Shown here piece by piece: positions 16,442 to 24,695 of a stretch of DNA of 64,000 nt. The DNA is from Rhizobium herbae. Its GTDB lineage: Bacteria > Pseudomonadota > Alphaproteobacteria > Rhizobiales > Rhizobiaceae. The translations under genes were made by a program, and so were the position numbers. The notes under the pieces are model-generated. The model was not told the DNA's origin, did no database searches, and saw only the letters and a list, made by a program, of their open reading frames with translations. Positions within the stretch are counted from its first letter, which is position 1. Each line of letters opens with the position of its first letter. The stretch covers positions 1 to 64,000 of the forward strand of contig NZ_JAEUAO010000002.1 of NCBI RefSeq assembly GCF_019511375.1, given 5' to 3'.

Positions 16442-19400
16442 CAGAAGCGCACTTTCACCGTTCCCTTGAAGGTCGGCCCCCAACCGGGCACGCCGGACTG
16501 GAGCTCAAAGTCCTCATCCAGCAGGTTGAATGCGGCGAGATCGACCTCGACGCGCTTGTCGAAGGACTCCCATTTCACCCCGGCGTCAAGCGTCCAGTAG
16601 TCTTCAAGACGGATCCCCGAACTGTCCAGGCGGTCGCCGGTATAATTCGCGGCAAGCGTGGCGCGGATATTGTTGGTGTTGACCCATGTCAGGGCAATGC
16701 GGCCCGCCGTATCGGGAACGAATGGCAAGGCACTATCGAACGTGTCTCCGACCGCGGCGCCGCGGCCACTGGAATCGTTGGCGGCGATGGTGGCCGAAAG
16801 CCCGAAGCCGTGCCCAAGCCAGAAGTTTGCCGTCAGGCTTGCCCTGTCCAGCCGCCCCTCATCCATTGCGATCGTATCAACGGTGTAGGGCAACGTGGCC
16901 GTTATGGAATCGAACTCCTGGTGCTGGACATCGACCGAGGTGAAAAAGCGATCGGTCCATTCGGCGTCCCAGCGAAACGCGAAGGTGTCGACATCGCCGT
17001 CTAGCGCGAGACCGAGCTGGTTTGACTGGATGCCGAGCACGCCGATCGGGGCGAGCGTCGGGGTGTCCGATGCGGCGCCTTCGCGCAAATAGGCGGCCCT
17101 CAGCCATTGCCCCTCGAAGGGGCTCCAGGCAAGGCCGACACGGGGCTCAAGCCGTTCGATGCTGGCGCCTCCGCTTTCCAGATAGGTAGCGAAGAGGGAC
17201 GCCTCAGCTTTCAGGGAGGGCGTTATCTCGGCAAGCGTCGAAGCATAGATCCTCCCGAGGGGCGAGGTCTCGCTGGACGAAACATCAACAAATGAAACGG
17301 GAGGCGCGATCGTTATGCTGGTGAAATGCGCTGTCTGTTTCAGCGCGCCGCCTTCCAGACCATATCGGAAGGTCAGGTCGCCTTCGCCATAAATGTGACC
17401 AACGGCAGCAACGACGCTTGTTGTCTCGCCGTCGCTGACTTCTTCCGAGGACGGAATTCCAAACCTTATACCGTCGTCCTGAGTTTGGGCCTTGGTGGAC
17501 GAATAGAACAGCCCCGCATTGACGACATTCCGGTGAGCAATGGTGTGGCTCCATCCAGCCCCCGCGTTGAACGTCGTGGCCGACACGTCCAAGACACGCC
17601 CGTCCGGCGCCGGCGGCAACACTTCAAAGCTGGAATCAAGAGAAAGATCTGTATTCGCGTAATTCGTGTAGAAAACGAACCGGTCGTCAGGGGTCGGCGT
17701 TGCCGTCAGATAGCCATTCCCGGCAAGAAGCTCCGTCTCCGTTGCAAAGTTGCCGACAATGCCATCCAGCGGTCGACCTTGCGGGATCGTTTCCCACTGC
17801 AGAGTGCCGTAGACGCTGATGGGAAAGGGTGAATTGCTGAAACTGCGAAGCTCCGCCTCGCCGACATATCCGAGTTCTCCGTCGCCTGAAATCAGGCCGC
17901 CGCCGAGGGATGCTTCCACGAACGGCCTCTGGACGAGATTGGCGGTGCGGTCGCGACTGACGAGCATATGAGGCTCAATCAGCAGCCCCTGAATGTAGGA
18001 CGAGAACGACGTGTCATTGAAGCTGTTTTCGATGATCTTGCCGTCATAGCTGTATTCGCTGGTAAACGGATTGACGCTGCCGCGCACCGCCTGGTCGATA
18101 TAGCTCGAACCGGTAAAGGGATCGAACACCACGTCGCCATAGTATTGCCCCCATGCATCGAGCCCCTGTAGGCGGAAGGCGTCGTTGAGCGTCGAACCGG
18201 CTTCCTGGTTGGCCCCGAGCGGTGCGTAGTCGCCGCCCCGAGCACGCGTGCGCCGCATGATCTCCTGCGCATTTCGGATCGCGGCATCGGAGTCATATTC
18301 ATCGATGGCGATCGTGGTGCGAACGACCGGGACAATGGGATCTTCGGGATCGAGCCGCTCGGCATTGTCGAGGGCCTGGGCCGCCGGCACGCGATCGCCC
18401 TTCTCGTAGTGGGCGGCGGCCAGCAGCAATTGCGCCTGGGAATAGCCTGGATTGGCGGTCGATCCGGCCAACAGGTCTTCCACGGCCTTGTCCATCTCGC
18501 CGGTCTGCAGGTGGTAGCGACCGCGCGCCACCAGCGCGATATCGAAGGACGGATCGACCTTTAGCGCTTCGTCGATCTCGCGCTTGGCTTCCGCCACACG
18601 CATCTCATCGAGATAGAGAAACGCAAGATTGGCGTGGCCGACGGGATCGAGTGGGTCGAGCTCGATCGCCTTCTTGAAGGCGGCTTCGGCTTCCCGGTTG
18701 GCATCCCAGTCGGATTGAGCAATGCCAATCGTGTTCCAGATGGTGCTGGAGCCCGGTGCGGTTTTGAGGGCGCGGTTCAGATCGTCAAGCGCGCCCTGGC
18801 GGTCATGCAAGATGTAGAGTTTGTAGTTCGCCCGCGCCTCCAGCCCTGTGGGATCGTCCGGGTCGATTGCCAGGGCGCGTTCGAAGCCATCGACAGTCTC
18901 CTTTTCATCGGCGAGCAGAATGCCGAGTTGGGCGCGTATGGCGGGCAGCGTCGGATCATTGGGTGTATTGCGCTCGCCCTCCTTGATGACCGCGATCGCT
19001 GCCGGGAGGTCCTCGCGGAAGCCGGCGGTCCAGGCCTTTGCCATGGCGGCATAACCGCTGCTGCCGACCTTGGGCGGTTCTTCGATGTGGTTGGGGTCGG
19101 CAAGAGACCGGGCGAAGTAGCCGCCATAGGCAGCAATCGCGCGGCGCTTGGCATCAAGCCTTGGCCGGGCTTTTTCGAACAGCCTCGCCGCATCCTGATA
19201 GCGGTTCTCGGAGCCGGCGATCAGCGCATCGATAAGATCCGCGCGCGCAACCTCAGCGCCGTGCAGGCCTCTCGCGCGTGCCTCTGCTAGCGCAGCATTT
19301 GCCTTCTGTTTTCCATCGAGCGCGAGATAGATTTCCGACAGGGTCAGCCAATCCGCCGCCGAACGCGCGCCGGCTTCCTCCATTTCGATACGGCGTCGCT

Positions 19401-20076
19401 CGGAGCGCATTTGCGGCACAATCAGTGGCGTTGCCGGCATCCACTGGAAGGCGGCCCGCAGCTGCAGGCTGAACAGCATCTGCTCGCGGTCCTTCGGCTT
19501 GGCGATGATGATCTTCGAGGGCGCCTGACCAATCGCCGCGACAGCGCCTTCCCCTTGGCTGACCGTCACTGAACCCTGCGCATTTGACAGTTCGACCAGC
19601 CCTTCGAGCACGATCAGCGAGGTCTTGCCGTCGGCGCCGACGCTCATCGTCCAGTCGGTGCCGCGAATGGCGGCTGTCGCGGCAGGGGTGTCGATGGATA
19701 CGCCCTGCCCCCCGCGTTCGGCGCGGGCCCAGATCGTGCCGGACTGCAGCTCGAGCCCGGTATCGCCCGTGCCGCCCATCTGCTTGACGAGAAGGGACGT
19801 GTTGCGCCCGAGACGGACCTGGGTGCGGTCGGAAAACAGGACGGCCAGCTGGCCGGTGGCATTGGTGCGCAGCACGTCGCCGGTCAAAAGATCCTGCTTG
19901 AGGTCGACATAGCGCCAGCTGGAGACATCGACGAAACGTACCTCCTCGCCGGATTTGCGGGCAATGACCGATCCGGCGGCGGGAAGCGGACGCGGCAAAG
20001 GGTCTGCCAATGCTGCGGGCGCAGCGAGACAGAGCATTCCAAACGCATACACGACCCCCACGGATGCGTATTTCAT
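16441..20076 (-). CDS. FecR-domain/TPR protein with C-terminal outer-membrane barrel
   Basis: A 1211-aa exported protein. The signal peptide ends near residue 25 (AAPAALA). A FecR-type domain follows (about 35-175; GDVLRTNATGQLAVLF, then TPAATAAIRGTDWTM). Residues about 230-610 are tetratricopeptide repeats (for example GHANLAFLYLDEMRVAEAKR). The last 570 residues are beta-strand rich with alternating aromatic residues and end in VKVRF, a C-terminal Phe as in outer-membrane barrels; NLLDEDFELQSG resembles the end of TonB-receptor barrels, but no plug domain is seen. ATG 20076 follows a GGGGAA site. Function unknown; likely an envelope sensor feeding the coupled CHASE2 cyclase. Confidence 0.85.
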   Translation of the reverse strand: MKYASVGVVYAFGMLCLAAPAALADPLPRPLPAAGSVIARKSGEEVRFVDVSSWRYVDLKQDLLTGDVLRTNATGQLAVLFSDRTQVRLGRNTSLLVKQMGGTGDTGLELQSGTIWARAERGGQGVSIDTPAATAAIRGTDWTMSVGADGKTSLIVLEGLVELSNAQGSVTVSQGEGAVAAIGQAPSKIIIAKPKDREQMLFSLQLRAAFQWMPATPLIVPQMRSERRRIEMEEAGARSAADWLTLSEIYLALDGKQKANAALAEARARGLHGAEVARADLIDALIAGSENRYQDAARLFEKARPRLDAKRRAIAAYGGYFARSLADPNHIEEPPKVGSSGYAAMAKAWTAGFREDLPAAIAVIKEGERNTPNDPTLPAIRAQLGILLADEKETVDGFERALAIDPDDPTGLEARANYKLYILHDRQGALDDLNRALKTAPGSSTIWNTIGIAQSDWDANREAEAAFKKAIELDPLDPVGHANLAFLYLDEMRVAEAKREIDEALKVDPSFDIALVARGRYHLQTGEMDKAVEDLLAGSTANPGYSQAQLLLAAAHYEKGDRVPAAQALDNAERLDPEDPIVPVVRTTIAIDEYDSDAAIRNAQEIMRRTRARGGDYAPLGANQEAGSTLNDAFRLQGLDAWGQYYGDVVFDPFTGSSYIDQAVRGSVNPFTSEYSYDGKIIENSFNDTSFSSYIQGLLIEPHMLVSRDRTANLVQRPFVEASLGGGLISGDGELGYVGEAELRSFSNSPFPISVYGTLQWETIPQGRPLDGIVGNFATETELLAGNGYLTATPTPDDRFVFYTNYANTDLSLDSSFEVLPPAPDGRVLDVSATTFNAGAGWSHTIAHRNVVNAGLFYSSTKAQTQDDGIRFGIPSSEEVSDGETTSVVAAVGHIYGEGDLTFRYGLEGGALKQTAHFTSITIAPPVSFVDVSSSETSPLGRIYASTLAEITPSLKAEASLFATYLESGGASIERLEPRVGLAWSPFEGQWLRAAYLREGAASDTPTLAPIGVLGIQSNQLGLALDGDVDTFAFRWDAEWTDRFFTSVDVQHQEFDSITATLPYTVDTIAMDEGRLDRASLTANFWLGHGFGLSATIAANDSSGRGAAVGDTFDSALPFVPDTAGRIALTWVNTNNIRATLAANYTGDRLDSSGIRLEDYWTLDAGVKWESFDKRVEVDLAAFNLLDEDFELQSGVPGWGPTFKGTVKVRF

Positions 20077-20112
20077 GCAGTTCCCCAAAAAATGCACAGA
20101 TGATCACTGGAT

Positions 20113-20132
20113 TTGACCACCCCAAAAGTCAA
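20113..20132. promoter_or_regulatory. Inverted repeat upstream of the FecR-TPR gene
   Basis: TTGAC and GTCAA arms separated by 10 bp, centred about 46 bp before the start codon at 20076. Read on the minus strand, one arm is also a TTGACT -35-like hexamer. A possible operator overlapping a promoter; chance cannot be excluded with 5-bp arms. Confidence 0.3.
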
Positions 20133-20459
20133 GCCGGAGGGGCGCGCCAACATTGCTTTGCAGGAGCGGTGTAGGAATGAAGAAACACAAAACAACATCC
20201 GTGTGTATGCCTGTCGATACATGAAACAGCTCGGCTGCAACCTCTGGAAGACGCACACGAGCTGCGATCTATTCAAACGACAATCAAAGCCAGGCCTGTC
20301 TTGCTGCCGCCGGGCAAGGCGCCGCCGGCGCGAAGCGTTCATCGGCAAGCTCCGTCACGTCCTCAACGCTCCTAAATTCCTATGATTTTTATTTCTCTCC
20401 CCGGTCATGCGTCTCGAACGCTTATGCGGTTCGGCGGCATAGTGAGCGTGGGGCCTCGG
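20133..20459. other. Gene-poor stretch before the kdpE remnant
   Basis: 327 bp between the FecR-gene upstream region and the kdpE remnant. Short frames exist on both strands, but none has a recognisable product or good start signal. Some of it may be further decayed sequence. Confidence 0.5.
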
Positions 20460-20572
20460 CTGCGCGTCTATGTCCGCCAGCTTCGCCAGAAGATCGAAGT
20501 GAGCCCGACCAGCCGCAATACATTACCACCGAGACCGGCGTCGGATACCGGTTGCGCGAGGCTGATATTTAA
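20460..20572 (+). pseudogene. kdpE: Decayed 3' end of kdpE (response regulator of the kdp system)
   Basis: From 20460 the plus strand reads LRVYVRQLRQKIEVSPTS, the DNA-binding end of KdpE-type OmpR-family regulators. It then goes off frame; in the next frame from 20516 it continues QYITTETGVGYRLREADI and stops at TAA 20570-20572. Adding one base near 20512-20515 restores a continuous ending, so a single-base deletion is present. Upstream of 20460 the expected receiver and the rest of the winged helix are missing. It ends 11 bp from the 3' end of the aminotransferase. KdpE controls the high-affinity K+ ATPase Kdp; no other kdp gene is in the window. Confidence 0.75.
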
Positions 20573-20583
20573 CCGGCTTGTGC

Positions 20584-21726
20584 TCAGACGTTGGTTCGCC
20601 GCAGCCAGTTGCGCAAGGCGGTAAGTCCTTCCGGGACATGCTGGCGGCCGAAGCCGATGCGCAGGCAGTTTTCCGGAACGGGCGTCAGGTCCGAGCGATA
20701 GACGCTCGACGGCAGGAAGAACACGCCCGCTTCCTCGACCACCCGCCTGGTGAATTCCTCGACGCCATCCGCGCCCCTGTAGCGGATGAAGGCGACACAG
20801 CCGCCATCGGGCTCGCGCCAGTCGAACAGGTGCGGGAACTCCGCGAAGAAGTCGTTCAGCACACCGAGGTTATTGCGAACGATCGCCCGCGTTCGCGCCA
20901 GAATCCGGTCGCGGCTTTTCAGCGCGATCCGCGCCAGGATTTCCGATGGCGCGGAATTGCAAATGGAGAGGAAATGCTTGTAGCGCTCGCAGCGCACCAG
21001 GAAGTCGCGATCCCTGGATGCCAGCCAGCCGATGCGCAGCCCCGGCAGGCCATAGGCTTTCGACATGACGTTAAGGGAAATGCCGCGCTCGTAGACGTCG
21101 ACCGCCTGGGGCAGGCGAAGCGTTTCGTCCTTCTCGATCAGCCGGTAGACCTCGTCGCTGAACAGCCAGATGCCATGTTTGCGGCAGAGGCCGATGAGTG
21201 CATCGAATGTCGCGCGTGGAAGAATCTTGCCGGTCGGGTTATTGGGGAAGTTGATCGAGATAAGTTTGGTGTTCGGCCGCAGTGCTCTTTCGACAAGGCC
21301 GACGTCGAGTTCCCAATCATTGCTTATGTCGAGCGCCACGCCGGTCACGGCGCAGATGCTGAGCGGGATGGTTTCTGCCGCCTGATAGTTCGGCGTGATG
21401 ACGATAGCGTGGTCGTCCGCGGTGAGCAGCACCTTCATCGCCACGTAGATCCCTTCCTCGGCGCCGGCAAAGCAAATCAGGTTTTCAGGGCCGACCGTAT
21501 CATAGGTGACGGCGATTTGCTGGCGGAGTGCGGGTGCGCCAAAGGTTTCGGTATAGCCGAGGCTCAGGTTTTCGAAATCGGCCCGATCCTCGTCGCTTGC
21601 CATGGCAAGCAATTCCGGCAGCCGCATGCTTTCCGCGTCGGAGGCGGTCATATTGTATTTTGCGACGAACTCCCACCTGGACATGTAGGTTTCCAGCGCA
21701 AAGTCACGCATCGGCTTTATCACCAC
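20584..21726 (-). CDS. PLP-dependent class I/II aminotransferase
   Basis: A 380-aa fold-type I aminotransferase. The PLP lysine is in NVMSKAYGLPGLRIGW (about residue 220), with the N of NFPNNPTG and the D of LFSDEVYR before it, and the final substrate-carboxylate arginine region LRIGFGR at the end. Substrate not determined. Its start lies inside the 3' end of the DauR-like regulator gene (7-bp overlap), so the two are one operon and the aminotransferase probably acts on the amino acid sensed by that regulator. Confidence 0.88.
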   Translation of the reverse strand: MVIKPMRDFALETYMSRWEFVAKYNMTASDAESMRLPELLAMASDEDRADFENLSLGYTETFGAPALRQQIAVTYDTVGPENLICFAGAEEGIYVAMKVLLTADDHAIVITPNYQAAETIPLSICAVTGVALDISNDWELDVGLVERALRPNTKLISINFPNNPTGKILPRATFDALIGLCRKHGIWLFSDEVYRLIEKDETLRLPQAVDVYERGISLNVMSKAYGLPGLRIGWLASRDRDFLVRCERYKHFLSICNSAPSEILARIALKSRDRILARTRAIVRNNLGVLNDFFAEFPHLFDWREPDGGCVAFIRYRGADGVEEFTRRVVEEAGVFFLPSSVYRSDLTPVPENCLRIGFGRQHVPEGLTALRNWLRRTNV

Positions 21727-22364
21727 GGTTCTCCCCGATTGGCGGTTTCCTGTTTCCGGCGGATGACGCCGAGGCGATTGTAGATCGTCGCCCGCGACAG
21801 CTTCAGGATCTCGGCGACATAGGGAACGGCCCTGCGGATGGCAAAGACACCGCGGGCGTCCAGCATGCCGATCAGCTCATCCATGTCAGCGCTCGTGAGA
21901 CCGGCAAGCGCCGCCCTGCGTGTGCCAAGGAAGTCGCCGATCACCGAATTGACCGCCTCGCGCCAGTCCTCCGCCATCAGTGCCGAGGTCTTCGGCATGG
22001 GGGCGGCGATGTCGACCATCGATTTCAACTGGTCGAAGGCGCCCGCGAAGGCCTCGATGTCATGGTTGATGCAGAGCAGCCCGATCGGCCTTTGCTCGGC
22101 ATCGCGCAGCACGGCCGTGATCGCCTTCAACCGGCGGCCATCCCAATTGGATTTGCCATAGGGTCCGATCACATCGCCCTCGAGCGAGGATGTCAGGTCA
22201 GCCTCGTTGAGCGAGCTGTCCCCCGCCCTCCGCTTCGAGAAGGCGTTGGCGATATGGAAAATCAGTCCGCTGTCGAGATCGTGCAGAACGGCTTCCACAT
22301 GTGGCGAGAACAGCGTGGCGATCGCGTCGCAGACCGGGATGAAAGGCGTCAATGGATGAGACAT
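21720..22364 (-). CDS. YheO/DauR-like transcriptional regulator (PAS-like + HTH)
   Basis: A 214-aa regulator. The N-terminal YheO-like PAS domain covers about residues 1-115 (LHDLDSGLIFHIAN; GLLCINHDIEAF). The C-terminal helix-turn-helix is near 180-205 (VAEILKLSRATIYNRLG). This two-domain form includes DauR, the repressor of D-arginine use in Pseudomonas. It is upstream of, and overlaps, an aminotransferase gene. A large palindrome directly before its start codon suggests autoregulation. Ligand unknown. Confidence 0.87.
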   Translation of the reverse strand: MSHPLTPFIPVCDAIATLFSPHVEAVLHDLDSGLIFHIANAFSKRRAGDSSLNEADLTSSLEGDVIGPYGKSNWDGRRLKAITAVLRDAEQRPIGLLCINHDIEAFAGAFDQLKSMVDIAAPMPKTSALMAEDWREAVNSVIGDFLGTRRAALAGLTSADMDELIGMLDARGVFAIRRAVPYVAEILKLSRATIYNRLGVIRRKQETANRGEPW

Positions 22365-22382
22365 GCAGTCTTATCCACCGAG

Positions 22383-22416
22383 TTTTACAATTAGTCAATA
22401 TAGACGAATTGTAAAA
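22383..22416. promoter_or_regulatory. 34-bp interrupted palindrome upstream of the DauR-like gene
   Basis: Perfect 10-bp arms TTTTACAATT (22383-22392) and AATTGTAAAA (22407-22416). Inside, a second symmetric pair GTC/GAC (22394-22396 and 22403-22405) shares the same centre. The structure is AT-rich in a GC-rich genome and sits 19 bp before the ATG, where bound protein would block transcription or translation start. It ends 2 bp from the stop codon of the upstream cysZ-like gene. Best read as the operator of the DauR-like protein. Confidence 0.6.
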
Positions 22417-22417
22417 A

Positions 22418-23155
22418 CTAGAGCGTTGCGCCCTGGCTCAGTTGCTGGCGAAAGGCCGGATCGCGCTGCGACAGCTTCTTGTGAAGATGCACCATCATCC
22501 CGGCCGCAAAGAGAGGCGTCAGCAGATTGAGAAGGGGCACGGCCAGGAAGGCTGCGAGAATGAGGCCTGCCATAAAGACAGTGCCTGCATGCTTGGCGCG
22601 AAACAGCCGGGCCTCGGCGGGCGGGCGGTGGCGCATGGCCGCGAATTCGAAGAATTCCCGGCCGAGCAGATAGCCGTTGACCAAGAAGAACGCGATCAGG
22701 TTGATGCCGGGGATCAGCAGCAGGAACAGGGCGACGATATTGCCGGCGATGATGACGCCAAGGAAGTTGATGGTTCCCGCAATCGCTTCGCGCAGCGGCA
22801 GCGGACGGCCCGCCGGTTCCTGTGCATAGTCACGCTTCTCGACAACCTCCGCCACGTCGTCGAGAAAGAAGCCGGCGATCAGCGCCGTGACCGGCGCCAG
22901 AAGCAGCGCCAGAGCCAGCGCGATGCCGAGGCTTGCGAATATGCCGATGACGAAGGCGAGCCACCCTTCCCAAGCGGCTGTGCCGGGGATAAGTCCGTCG
23001 AGCCATGGCAGGGCGAGGTAGATGAAGAGTTCGCGCAACGCCAGCCACAATCCGACAAGCGCCAGCAGCGTCAGGCCCAGGACCTTCCAGAAAACCGAAC
23101 GCGTTTCCGGCGCAAAGAGATTGGCAAAGGAAAGCCGCGCCGCGTCGAATATCAT
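22418..23155 (-). CDS. CysZ/EI24-family integral membrane protein
   Basis: A 245-aa inner-membrane protein of the EI24/CysZ family, with about four to six hydrophobic segments (VLGLTLLALVGLWLAL; LALALLLAPVTALIAGFF; IIAGNIVALFLLLIPGINL) and the conserved GYLLGREFFEFAAMRH stretch. E. coli CysZ carries sulfate into the cell, and rhizobial members are usually annotated only by family. It lacks adjacent cys genes, so sulfate transport is possible but not supported by context. Confidence 0.85.
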   Translation of the reverse strand: MIFDAARLSFANLFAPETRSVFWKVLGLTLLALVGLWLALRELFIYLALPWLDGLIPGTAAWEGWLAFVIGIFASLGIALALALLLAPVTALIAGFFLDDVAEVVEKRDYAQEPAGRPLPLREAIAGTINFLGVIIAGNIVALFLLLIPGINLIAFFLVNGYLLGREFFEFAAMRHRPPAEARLFRAKHAGTVFMAGLILAAFLAVPLLNLLTPLFAAGMMVHLHKKLSQRDPAFRQQLSQGATL

Positions 23156-23318
23156 CTATCGTCTCCGTGGTCATACGGCTTCTTCGCCGCCTTGGGCATG
23201 TAGGAGGGCTCACACCACCGGGCAAGGTCACGGCGAAAATCATGTGTGAACGAAGCGGAATGCGCTGCCATTCAACTGGTCACACCGATATGATGCTGCA
23301 TGAAGCAATTGCGGAGAT

Positions 23319-24695
23319 ATGACGATGGATGGATTGGACGGAAACATATCGGTCGCGGGCCTTTCCGTCCTGCTGCAGGCGGGTAACCTCGATCCGGTGC
23401 AACTGGCAAAGGTGACGCTGGAAAGAATAGCCGGCTATCAGGATCAGGCGATTTTCACCGCTTTGCTGGAAGAGCGGGCGCTGGCGGAGGCGAAGGCTTC
23501 GGGAGAACGCATTCGTTCGGGCCGGTCGCGCGGTCTTCTCGATGGCATTCCTGTCGCCTGGAAGGACCTGTTCGACACGAAGGGCGCGGTGACGACGGCC
23601 GGTTCCGCCGTGCTGGCCGACAGCCCTCCGGCAGAGGATGATGCCGCTGTCGTCAAGGCGCTCACCGAGGCCGGCATGGTCAGTGTCGGACGCACCAATC
23701 TGAGCGAGTTCGCCTTTTCAGGTCTCGGCATCAATCCGCACTACGGCACTCCCCACAATGCCGCCTCCGGCGACGTGCCGCGCATTCCGGGCGGCTCGTC
23801 CGCGGGTTCCGGGGTGGCGGTGGCTGCGGGTCTGGTGCCTGTTGCGATCGGTACGGATACCGGTGGTTCCATCCGTATTCCCGCAGCCCTGAACGGCATC
23901 GTTGGCTACAAGGCAACGCGCGGCCGCTATTCGATGCAGGGCGTCTATCCTCTGGCTAAGAGCCTCGATTCGCTTGGGCCGCTCTGCCGCACGGTGCAGG
24001 ACGTCGTATGGGTGGACGCGGCGATGCGCGGCCGTGCGGCGCCCGACATTGGCCGCACCGACGTCAGCGACCTGAAGCTGGTCATTCCCGAAACCGTCGT
24101 TTTCGATGATGCCGAACCAGGCGTGGTCACCGCATTCGAAGCGGCGATTTCCCGTCTTGAAAGGGCGGGAGCATGGATCACACGGCGCGCCTTCCCGATC
24201 TTTGCCGAGATCTTTGCGCTGATGGCGCGTCATGGCGCCCTGGTGACGGCCGAGGCCTATGCGCTTCACAGGGAGCGCCTGCAGGGCGCCGATGCCGAAC
24301 GGATGGACCAGCGCGTGGTCGCGCGCACCCGGCTCGGCGAAAGGATCAGCATGACGGACTACGTCGCGATCCTCGACGCCCGCCAAAGGTTGATCGCGGC
24401 CCTGGCCGACAATCTCGAAGCCGGCGAACTGATGGCGCATCCGACCCTGCCGCATGTGGCACAGCCGATCGCGCCGCTGCTTGCCGATGACGACCTGTTT
24501 TTCAAGGTCAACGGCAAAACGCTGCGCAACACCTCGATCGGCAATTTTCTCGATGGCTGCGGCGTCTCCGTTCCCTGCGGCACGGGCGATGCCGGCATGC
24601 CGGTCGGCTTCCTGCTTTCCGGCCAGCGGAACGAGGACGAACAGCTTCTGGCTGCGGCGCTTTCGGCCGAAGCTGTCATCCGCGGTGACGCATGA
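23319..24695 (+). CDS. Amidase-signature-family hydrolase
   Basis: A 458-aa amidase of the Ser-Ser-Lys type, hydrolysing a C-N amide bond. The catalytic lysine is in PVAWKDLFD (about residue 82). The cis-serine region is GGSSAGSG, and the nucleophile is in GTDTGGSIRIPAA. The stop overlaps the ATG of the ROK kinase by 4 bases, tying it to the amino-sugar block. The family ranges from GatA-like to small-amide hydrolases. It lacks neighbours gatB/gatC, so a tRNA amidotransferase role is unlikely. Substrate unknown; de-acylation of an amino sugar or cleavage of a peptide amide would suit the context. Confidence 0.88.
   Translation: MTMDGLDGNISVAGLSVLLQAGNLDPVQLAKVTLERIAGYQDQAIFTALLEERALAEAKASGERIRSGRSRGLLDGIPVAWKDLFDTKGAVTTAGSAVLADSPPAEDDAAVVKALTEAGMVSVGRTNLSEFAFSGLGINPHYGTPHNAASGDVPRIPGGSSAGSGVAVAAGLVPVAIGTDTGGSIRIPAALNGIVGYKATRGRYSMQGVYPLAKSLDSLGPLCRTVQDVVWVDAAMRGRAAPDIGRTDVSDLKLVIPETVVFDDAEPGVVTAFEAAISRLERAGAWITRRAFPIFAEIFALMARHGALVTAEAYALHRERLQGADAERMDQRVVARTRLGERISMTDYVAILDARQRLIAALADNLEAGELMAHPTLPHVAQPIAPLLADDDLFFKVNGKTLRNTSIGNFLDGCGVSVPCGTGDAGMPVGFLLSGQRNEDEQLLAAALSAEAVIRGDA

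Noticed and set aside
20113-20385. 90-codon plus-strand frame upstream of the kdpE remnant
   Set aside because: No ribosome site or known pattern; Cys/Arg-rich low-likelihood composition; better read as non-coding or decayed sequence.
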